Notes under the pieces: generated by a model | Told to the model about the DNA's origin: nothing | Databases searched by the model: none | Seen by the model: the letters and a program-made list of their open reading frames with translations, nothing else | Made by a program: the position numbers and the translations under genes | Assembly (NCBI GenBank): GCA_963971425.1 | Contig: OZ020523.1 | Location: 16,922,867-16,986,866, forward strand | DNA: 64,000 nucleotides | DNA from: Bryoerythrophyllum caledonicum | Taxonomy: Eukaryota; Streptophyta; Bryopsida; Pottiales; Pottiaceae | Direction: 5' to 3' | Shown here: positions 55,541 to 64,000 of the stretch, one piece after another | Layout: every line of letters begins with the position of its first letter | Numbering within the stretch: position 1 is the stretch's first letter

Positions 55541-57150
55541 CTCACTGATCTCCCAAACCAAATCTGGCAAATCCGGAATGTTCGAATGTTTCAGTCGCGG
55601 GCACCCATCGTGCATGGATTCGGATTCGTAGTGGTTCTGCATGTATAATTGAAAAGAAGAAGAGAGTGACCTCTTTCGGGCGGGACTTCACTGTCTAGGA
55701 GTTAGTCTGCCATCATGCATATAGGGGCTTTGAAGTGTGGGATGCTAGCTCAAGGTACTGGCTAATTACTTCTACAGAAGCGGAGGAGCTTGGAAGCTAA
55801 ATTAGTTGACATTGGACCATTATGCTGCCTGGAAAAGGTAGTATTTTCAGAAGAGTAGTCACGCCTTGTGAGCGTCGTACATGAGTGCCAATCATGGCGT
55901 CGATTTTTTTCTAAGTCAACCCGATCTCGAAGATCAAGTCAGCAGTCGTGATGCCGAATGATTTCTAGAATCCGACATCGTGCTCACGCAAAAGAAAAAA
56001 ATGGACCACAAAAACCAAATTGTACTAGAGGCTCTCTCGTGGCTCTGAACGTGTATGATCGTGAGCAGCAGCCCCCCAGCCTCGTCAAAACACAAATCTC
56101 AGCCATATCTCACTCTGGCGAACAATACAAATACGCCCTGCTAACATTCGTCACGTCAAGAGTGGATCTACTATACCAGATTCAGGTATCTTTGTAGTAT
56201 GCCACACGCTGCCTCAAGCTGTGATGATATGTCTGTATCTCAACCCAATCTCGCAGCGTTATGCCACACGTAACTGATATTGAGAGGATCCCCAGATTTG
56301 CGGTGAATTCCTGCAATCCTTGACACACTAAAGAGACGAAAACTGAAGACAAAAAAACTTTGTGCTCTCAACTAGTTCTCTCTGAAATCTCCTCCTCTCA
56401 CCAAACCAATCGATCCTCAAGTTCCAACTTGTGTCCCCATATCCGTGTCGCCATCACCGGCCCTACCCCTACGAAATCAAAATCAGGCGGTCCAGCAAAA
56501 CTTGTCCTAAAGCTAAACTAATTGCATTAAGGTGTGTGTGTGTGTGTTTGTGTGTGTATGTGTGCACACTGATCTTGTCTGTGAAGGGGAAGGTTTGGTG
56601 GAACTGTTATGCGAGGACTGATTTGAATCAATTAATCGGCTTCAACCACCGGTGAGAAAATTATAGATGGTTAACTGAGAGCTGATGGGGGCGGTGTCCT
56701 TCCCGAGGCGAGTGAGTAGCTTAATTTAATGCGAGCTAGCGTAGTTAGTGCAACCAACGTGCTCCAGAATGAGTTAACCATAACCATAACCTCCTCTTAC
56801 ACACTTTCTGACGCACACGGCGTCCCCAACAACAAACAGTTATTAATTACGTGATATTATCTGATCTTTTTCCTCCTTTTTCCTCCTTTAATAACAAAGC
56901 CTCTTTACTTCAGATTGGGACAACTGGACAGTGACCAGTGCAGCTCCTGAGCCCCACACCTGTCAAGGTTATTTTTTTCTCAAGTCCAGTTGGTATTGGA
57001 GCCCCACTAAATCTGATCGCTTGGAGAACTGTGAGCGATCTGATCTGTTTTCTTGTCTTGTCGGCCACTGATGAGAATTACTCTTCTCCGTCGTTGACCG
57101 GCCCGCTTTTTCCGGCCCTCGGGATTGCCGGAGAGGAGACAAGGCAAGAC
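55541..57150. other. Upstream region of cytokinin dehydrogenase B and spacer
   Basis: No credible gene. At 56531-56565 there is an impure TG dinucleotide repeat. GC is mixed, and the short frames at 55958-56655 and 56938-57387 have no motifs. Confidence 0.4.
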
Positions 57151-57152
57151 TC

Positions 57153-57510
57153 CCACATTCATGAACCGTACAACCCATTACGTTTGCGTGTAGCAAGTGT
57201 GGAAAGGGAGGACATTCAAAGTTCCCCAAATGGATGTCACATTAGCATGTACGTTGTGCTTGAGCGAACTTATGCCACATTCATCAACATACAACCCATT
57301 AAGTTGCGTGTTGGAAGTGTAGAAAGGGAGGACATTCAAAGTTTCCCAAAGGGGTGTCACACTAGCATGTACGTTGTGCTTGAGTGAACTCATGCCACAT
57401 TCATCAACATACAACCCCTTAAGTTGCGTGTTGGAAGTGTAGAAAGGGAGGACATTCAAAGTTCCCCAAATGGGTGTCACATTAGCATGTACATTTAGCT
57501 TGAGTGAACT
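57153..57510. repeat. Tandem array of about 3 units of 120 bp
   Basis: Units start near 57165, 57288 and 57408 with TACAACCC. The minus strand stays open across all three, because 120 is a multiple of three, with a 40-residue period (GLYVDECG, NVLPFYTSNTQL). In one plus frame each unit encodes a zinc-knuckle-like CxxC...H (such as CWKCRKGGHSKFP) followed by TAG. Neither reading is supported as a gene. Confidence 0.75.
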
Positions 57511-57946
57511 CATGACTTGGAAGACTCCATGGTATCATGATTTCCTTTAAGTATGCCATCATTTATGCACCGTGGTGGAAGTGGTTTTAAGGTTGTGGCA
57601 TAAGCACAAGGGATTGCGTGATCCGAATAACTTGCACTGAGTTATCATCCATGAGTGTGTCTTGACCAAAACATCCCAACTGCAATTGAGTATGATTACT
57701 TAGGTGCATGTTGGAGATCTAGCTGATCCGTGTCACATGCTTAATGAATTCTCAACATGGGCCATTGGAGTGTTAGGTGCCTTGAGCTAGCACTTAGTGC
57801 CATAATTGTAGGGGAAACTTCACTACTAGCTGACTCTTTTTCTAACACAGTGGTCATCCAATTGTGACAATATCTATGCAGAGGATGATTTCAAGGCCAA
57901 ATGGAAAATCCTTCTTCAAGGTTATTAACCCTTTATTTCAAGGATA
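57511..57946. other. Spacer, nothing recognised
   Basis: AT-rich. A lone TTAACCCTTTATTTC near 57925 may be a leftover TTAA-element end next to the MITE at 57947. Confidence 0.35.
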
Positions 57947-58226
57947 TTAACCTTTCAGTGCCGAGGAGGTCCAAACATGGTCTCAAGGCACTATTTTGGG
58001 AGAATACTTGTGAATCCACCCACTTGTAGGCTTTGCCTTTTTTCGGAACGGAGATGCGCCGAGAAATTTAAGACCACATGCAACTCTCAAATGCCAAATC
58101 TGACTGCCAGAGCCCCTACAAAAGTGATTTTCATGAAATAGTGTCGCGATGATATGTATCCAATGTGTACATGAGTTTTGTAAAATCTATCATAGTCCTA
58201 GAATCTCCTCGGCACTAAAGGGTTAA
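57947..58226. mobile_element. TTAA element i (piggyBac-like MITE), 280 bp
   Basis: The left end TTAACCTTTCAGTGCCGAGG and the reverse-complemented right end TTAACCCTTTAGTGCCGAGG match at 18 of 20 bases. The element is short and non-coding. Its ends resemble those of element a (TTAACCCTTTAG) more than those of the CCCCTAAAGG subfamily. Confidence 0.75.
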
Positions 58227-58524
58227 GCCAGTGTGTGATCTCATGAGAAGAGAATGTTTGTGCCTTCATGCCTAAGATAAGGAAAAAGGGCCAATTTCAT
58301 GCCCTGAGATATATCTTAGGCATGAAGGCACAAAGCTCAGGAAAAAGGGCAAATTTCATGCAGCTGTAGTTGGTGGCAGATGACAGAATGACATGATGCA
58401 TGGATAGATTTAATACATGAACCAGTTCACGGATTCAATCAGATGATTCAGATATACTTACTGCTGGTTATGGATTCAATCAGAACTACGTACCTGCTGT
58501 TTGATGAGTAACAATGACCACAAT

Positions 58525-58745
58525 TAACCCCCAAAGGACCAAAGTGCTGGGGAACAAGTTCTTTCACTTTTGCAGCAATTATCTTTCAATCAGTGGGGTC
58601 ATAATTCACAATTTTTACCACATCCCTCATATTAGTTTAGAAGAAGATCCTACGGATACATTCTCAAAGAACTCATCTTGTCAATTCTTGGTCAATAGAG
58701 TAGAAATTCCTCTTAAATGCCTTGGACCACTATAGTAGGGGTTAA
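58525..58745. mobile_element. TTAA element g (piggyBac-like MITE), 221 bp, internally deleted
   Basis: The ends are TTAACCCCCAAAGGACC and, reverse complemented, TTAACCCCTACTATAGTGG. The interior matches the right-hand part of the ~930-bp family (ATCTTTCAATC, GATCCTACGG words), so it looks like a deletion derivative. Confidence 0.6.
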
Positions 58746-58865
58746 ACATTTGGTGCACTTGGGCTATGAAGATGCTACACCCCACCTCCACCTTCAAAAA
58801 TTTGTGTAAAGTCAGGTACAACAATAATTCGAATTTTTTGCTTGTGTACGTTTCCACACTACACT

Positions 58866-59500
58866 GCTGCAAACTTTGGCGCCCTCCCGAGGGCTGAAAA
58901 ATTGTCAATTTACCATGAAACTTTTGGCACAAGATCATTTCTATGTTAACAAAATGTGTGCCAAATTTCAAGTTTAGAAGATGAATACAATAAAAGATAT
59001 TCAAAATCTACCAAGATGTGTAGTCGTGAGTCATTCACAGCTACCAACTTTGACATCCTCCATAAAGCTGATTATTATTTAATTTACTGTGAAATTTTTG
59101 GCACAAGATCATCTTTATGTTTATGATAAGTGTGCCAAAATTCCAAGGCCACATGAAGTATACAAAAAAGGATATTCAAAATTGTTTCACATAGCTACAT
59201 ATTTTGGTAGATTTTGAAGATGGTTTTTTGTATTCATCTTCTAGCCTTGAATATTTTGCAAACATGTTTTCAAAATGAAGATGGTCTTGTGCCAACAATT
59301 TCATGGTCAATTAACAATTTTTCCGACCTAAGGAGGGTGCCAAAGTTGGCAATAGTGAAATGATTTTACCGTTTCGCTAATTGTTTCTCACAACCACACA
59401 TGTTGGTAGATTTAGATTTGTTTCTTTTCTTTTGTGGATCTTTTGGACTTGAAATTAAATACACGTATAATCAACACAAAGATGGTATTATGTCCAAAAT
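58866..59500. repeat. ~190-bp units in inverted arrangement (locus B)
   Basis: Two direct units start near 58866 and 59039 (CTGCAAACTTTGGCGCCCTC and CTACCAACTTTGACATCC). From about 59190 two further units lie in reverse (GGAGGGTGCCAAAGTTGG near 59334). The arrangement is head to head, an imperfect palindrome of about 630 bp. The units are homologous to the array at 49220-49745. Confidence 0.65.
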
Positions 59501-60450
59501 ATCATGGGAACAAATTTGTAATCCACTTCAAATACAATTATCTTTAAAAATTGTAATATCAATGTCTATGAACTTTTGAGTATTTTTGGATAGCCCAAAC
59601 ACCCTATCTAATCTAATGAGACCCTTCATGGATTTTGTTTATTTTTATTATTATTATTGTTTTGAAATTCTTATACTTAAAATTATTTTAAATTTTAAAT
59701 TATTTTTAAAAATTGTGTCCTAGAACAACCAACTAACCAAATTCAAATAAATAAATTTGATACTACAGAGAGAAATTTAGCTCAAATAATAGTCTGAAAT
59801 GGTTGACCAACTCGAGCACCCCTCAGGCCTCCAATGTTCGCCCAACATGTTACGTCGCAATGGGGTGACTTGGATTTGCACATGGACAGGGCCATCAGCA
59901 GACCAAACCACCCATGAACTCTCGGGACTTGGGAGTCAGGAGTATCATAAGTTAGTAAGCGTTTTTTTATCACTGCTAGCTGCCCCAATTATCAACCATG
60001 ATTGTGGTGGTTGTCCGTGTGGTGTTACCATATTTTTATTGTGTATCTCATACCATATTTTGTAGCGTATCCCGGGTTTCCATGTTGGGAACATCCCCAC
60101 AAATGAGGTGGTCAGGCAAAGCCTTACGTCCATAGAGGCTGACAAATTCACATGCCTTGCTTTCTCATGCTGTGCAACCTCTGTAGACAATCGATACTTC
60201 AGAACCAGTGATCTAACATGTGTATTTCAGGCAATATGATCACCCTGCTTGGATTTTATTCAGTATCTCTGTGAAAATCACTTTTGTGATCAGGTATTTC
60301 AGTTTTGGTTGGTAAAATGTGGCCCCAAGAACCAGTACATTGATAGATGCACGATTTGGTTAGACTGTATATTTACCACATGTGTTACTACTGCTACACT
60401 AACTAACACATCTTCCGGTCAGTCCAGCACCTAGCTGTCAAAATAATTGA
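59501..60450. other. AT-rich spacer, nothing recognised
   Basis: The frames at 59799-60434 have no motifs. A worn TTAA-element end, TTTTACCCCTAAGGC, lies at about 60451. Confidence 0.35.
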
Positions 60451-60477
60451 TTTTACCCCTAAGGCATTTGAACACCT

Positions 60478-60545
60478 AGGCATTCCATGGGTATCACCTA
60501 GGCATTACACAACTATTACCTTGGTATTATAAGGTATCACCTCAA
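60478..60545. repeat. Degenerate 11-bp-period array (locus 5)
   Basis: About six units, plus strand: AGGCATTCCAT, GGGTATCACCT, AGGCATTACAC, AACTATTACCT, TGGTATTATAA, then GGTATCACCT. Confidence 0.55.
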
Positions 60546-60610
60546 TAAGTCTCTTGAATTCTCCAAAAAAATGGACAATTTCCATTGTGAATTATCCCCT
60601 GAATTTCCAA

Positions 60611-61521
60611 GACTCCCCTTAGGGGACTCTAGAAGGTTCGGGAAGGTTCCTCTGGTGTCAATTTATAACATTTTTCTTTGAAATTTTTATTGAAGATGGA
60701 CATTACCAAAAGCTTTGTGTGAGTCCAATTTTTTCCTCAATTTAACGTTTAATGAAAAAGTTATAGGGTTTTGAAGTTCAAATGAGGAGAGCAGGCATGT
60801 CGGGCAACTCCAAAAACTTTTGCTAGGACACTCTATTGAATGAGAGATTTTCAGTTCTAGCAAATAATGATATTTCCTTTCATATTTTCAAAAAAAAAAT
60901 CTTGTATTTAGTGAAAAAAAAAAGCATATAAATCCAAGTCAAACATTTTCACACATTGTCACACATTGTCGGGCAAGGTACCAAAGAACTTCTTATTTTC
61001 CACATTAAACTTAGAGATCTTCTTGTTTTTCACTTTTTATTTTTTCCATAGCATTATGTGGGGTGAACCGATTCTCATTTTAAAACATATTTAGTTCACA
61101 AAGAAATATAACTTGAATTGATATTATTTTGAACCTCCACTACTTGCACAATTTTTTTGAATATGCTACACCCCATCTCTACCTTTTAAAGTTGGTGAAC
61201 AAGAAACTAGTATCATCTTTAACATGATGGAAATGAATTTAGACCTTGTGTAGTGCAAATATTTGACACCAAGTGAAGTCAAAGTCTGCTGATCCACTAA
61301 ACCTAGGGAAGAAAATGAACCTTTTTTCTACTTCAAACACTATAATCTTTACAACCCGTGTGCTCAAAGTTTATGAAATTTTGTGAGTATGTTATTTAGT
61401 AAGTCTTTGTTGAGATCCTACAGTTAAAATTAGAAATAAAAGTTTTACGTTTCTTCCTTACTCATTGCACTAAAACTAGCAGTTTTGAAATGCAAAATTG
61501 TCAAAGAAATTTAGGGATTAA
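60611..61521. mobile_element. TTAA element f (piggyBac-like), about 911 bp, worn left end
   Basis: The body follows element c in the same orientation from GGTTCCTCTGGTGTCAAT to the right end, where the reverse complement reads TTAATCCCTAAATTTC. The left terminus has decayed to GACTCCCCTTAGGGG. Confidence 0.65.
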
Positions 61522-61982
61522 TTATGTACAAAACTAACCCACATATAAAATATGGTATTCAGTGTTGGCAACACAATTTGAGTATAAACACTAAATGTCA
61601 ACAATGACCTAAACGTGGCTAACACTAAATGTAAATTAACACTATTTATTGTTCTTAGTAAATATTTGGAGTAGGAAAAAATTACATGTATACATTTTAG
61701 TGTAAGGTTTCTCCACCCACCTAACTTAATTTGACGTTTACTACTATTTAGCTCATTGTATAGCACTCTAAATTTTAACTTGTTTACATTTAAAGTGAGC
61801 TACATAGTCAAGTAAGTAACAGTAAATGTTAAACCACACCTAATACCACACCTAATTCTATATTACCCCTAATATTACACCAAATACTACACCTATCACC
61901 ACACCTAGTACCATAGTCAGTGCAGTGTTTCATGAGAAGTAAGTACAGGAGTATTACACTCATGTACGTCTAGCAAACATAT
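61522..61982. other. AT-rich, with AACACTAAATG words
   Basis: ACACTAAATGT and TTTAGTGTAAGG recur near 61585-61715, like the region at 10255-10960. A run of ACACCTAATACC words lies at about 61835-61910. No gene is seen. Confidence 0.35.
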
Positions 61983-62797
61983 TGAACTACTAAAGGCTCG
62001 ATGTGCCCTTTGGGGACATTTTGAGTTTGGGTAGAGTACCACATTCTCAAATTTAGGCATGCTTTTTTGAGATTGTATACTGAATGGGTAACTTTTTATT
62101 AGCTTCTCATAGACATAAAATTTGTAGAAATCCGACTTACTATTTAAAGGTTACAATTTTTTTTCAAAATCATATACAAATAGTGCAGCAATTCAGTGTG
62201 ACATATAACAAATAGAGTAGCAATACTTTATTAACTCTAAATTGAATAGAAATTCAAGTTTTTGTCCATTTAAGAAAAATAAAAATCCTCTTGGATATAA
62301 AATAGAAATCTTTGCATTTGTCATATAAAATTTGTAATTTCAAAAATATGAAAGAAGGATATGATATATGCAAAACTTGAAGTGTATTGTTGATTCTTAG
62401 CACATAGTTGCATTGCAGAATTTTTAAGGACATCTTCTACCCCTCTTCTACTTCTAAAATTTGGTGCACATGTGCCTAACATGATCATTTTTTAGTTCAA
62501 ATTAGAAAACCATAGACGGTAGTGCAAAAAATGCCATAACGGGTGGTTGAAGTTTGTTGAAGGTGTTTAGTATGATTTCAAGAAGAGTTTATGTCTCACT
62601 TCAAATGTTGATATCTTTCAATCTGTGCTATCAAACTGAACAAAAAATTTACCACATACACTTGTACAATCCTAGTACAAGATCCTACCGTTAGATATGT
62701 AAAAATTGAGTTTGTTTGCACTTTGTGTTGAATGCATTGAATCTGGCAGTTTTTAGCGAGTTTGGGTGCTAAAATGCTTTGGGCCTGTAGGGGTTAA
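61983..62797. mobile_element. TTAA element h (piggyBac-like), about 815 bp
   Basis: The right end, reverse complemented, is TTAACCCCTACAGGCCC. The left end TGAACTACTAAAGGCTC matches at 12 of 17 bases. The interior near 62430-62740 shares the family's right-half words (ATCTTTCAATCTGTGC, GATCCTACCGTTAG). Confidence 0.55.
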
Positions 62798-64000
62798 TAC
62801 AGTCTTGTCACAGAGTACAGTAACTTATATTGTTCGTTGAGCCATATTTGGTACAAGCTACATTGTGAAAAGATGACATGAACAGATGACAGGAACAGCT
62901 GAATCCAATCAAATCTCATGCCGAAGGTCTCAAATAATTGGAGACTTGGAGTTTACATACGCGTAAACAAGTATAAATGTGAAATGGACAAGTTTTGGAT
63001 TCCATTCGCTGGAAATAGAATTGAGCCTTCAATAGCTTTGGGAATCAAGTTATGATCAAAAATACGGCTGGGAAATCAAATATTCATCTTGTGCTTATTG
63101 ATATCTTATTGTTCAAATTCTCTTACATCTCATCCACTCTTTCAAGCTCTATTAATTTTGATACCAACACATTCTTCTTGCATGTTAGAGGAAATCTAAA
63201 CATTAAATGAAAATGGAACCTAGATCTGTGTATTGTAATAGTTCCACAGTTTCTAGTGAGGGTGTACAAGATCTTCACATTAATTGTGCAAATCCACATC
63301 CACATCCAGCTTGTTTATCATACAAAATAGTATGAGGCTAAACTGGGTGTAAGAGCATGAGGCAAAAACATTTTTTTTCTTCTTCTTCACTCCCTGAAAA
63401 AAGAAAAGGGTAATTTTGGAGAGGTTTTGGTGGGATATTGTTGAGAACTTGTAGTGTCTCTAACATAGAGACCCAAAGACGGAATACCAAAGAAAAAAAC
63501 TCCAGCCCCTTTTCTGGGGCTGCTGTGAATTGAGTGGCTTTTGGCGATATGAGTTGTTGAAGTTGGAGCTCTCACCTTTTGGTAAGTTCTATCAACCTTT
63601 TAGGTAGACGAACCCAATTCTGATCGGCCACCCAATTCCCATTAGTAGAGTATGCATGGAATGGTGCATGAAGCAACCCAAAACCAATCATTTAAAATCT
63701 GAAAACCCTAGTCATTATTGGCATTGGGTCATGAAGTGTGCAATTTTGGGTTGCTCCACCTCAATTCAACTCTCATTGGTGGCCTTGCCTCAAAAGTGGA
63801 ACAAGGCCGATCGACATTGGGCACCTCCATGAGTTGGTTATCCATGGCATCTCTTCTCTCTTTTTACTCACTCTCACTTATTGGCATTGGGCAAAGGAGG
63901 GCACCAAATCTCACCTACTGTACAGTTTGATTATGGGCTCCGGTGGTTTTTGGGCTTCTAAATTCTACATCAAATGCAAATCTTTGAGATTGAATTTGAA
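62798..64000. other. AT-rich spacer to window end, nothing recognised
   Basis: The short frames at 63123-63930 show no motif or bias. ATTGGCATTGGG is repeated near 63717 and 63881. No feature can be supported. Confidence 0.4.

Overview
This window looks like nuclear DNA of a land plant or close streptophyte relative. It has GC-rich, intron-containing genes (two cytokinin dehydrogenases and one ABCC/MRP transporter) set in long AT-rich stretches of decayed transposable elements. GT-AG introns, plant gene families, a CACTA-type end and Mutator-like, LINE and Tc1 coding remnants all fit this. The species cannot be fixed from the sequence; the repeat content would suit a bryophyte, lycophyte or fern as well as a charophyte.

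Layout. 1-11.9 kb: the 3' end of one LINE, two nested TTAA-ended elements, a second decayed LINE of about 6 kb that carries a further TTAA element, a perfect TTC/GAA run of about 490 bp, and a stretch rich in TTAGTGTA words. 11.9-14.6 kb: a 949-bp TTAA element and a MITE. 14.8-16.7 kb: cytokinin dehydrogenase copy A (+). 17.4-19.5 kb: two TTAA elements. 20.0-27.1 kb: a complete 12-exon ABCC gene (-). 29.2-30.2 kb: fold-back elements. 30.5-44.4 kb: a block bounded by similar inverted ends. It holds an unidentified decayed gene, a CACTA-like insertion, a decayed minus-strand gene that reads as a ParB-like domain joined to a beta-order DNA methyltransferase-like domain, a palindromic minisatellite and a divergently transcribed, decayed Mutator-like (SWIM) transposase. 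44.4-52 kb: a tandem duplicate of the transposase 3' end, small MITEs, a ~190-bp repeat array and a truncated Tc1 transposase. 52.2-55.5 kb: cytokinin dehydrogenase copy B (-). 57-63 kb: a 120-bp array, several TTAA elements and an inverted ~190-bp array.

How it works together. The genes that look intact are the two cytokinin dehydrogenase homologues, facing each other about 35 kb apart, and the ABCC pump between them. Both dehydrogenases lack the histidine that covalently holds FAD in the known family. Copy A also lacks one intron and has a divergent cysteine-containing stretch where copy B keeps the PHPWLN motif. Most of the rest is mobile DNA. About a dozen elements have ends of the form TTAACCCCTAAAGG...CCTTTAGGGGTTAA, as expected of piggyBac-type non-autonomous elements. 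The most unusual item is the ParB-methyltransferase-like gene beside a transposase gene, possibly both cargo of one ~14-kb element. Many of the internal stops in the decayed genes are TAG where CAG would restore glutamine, which points to decay by cytosine deamination.

All exon boundaries and element ends were read by eye from splice signals, reading frame and repeat alignment. No database search was possible.
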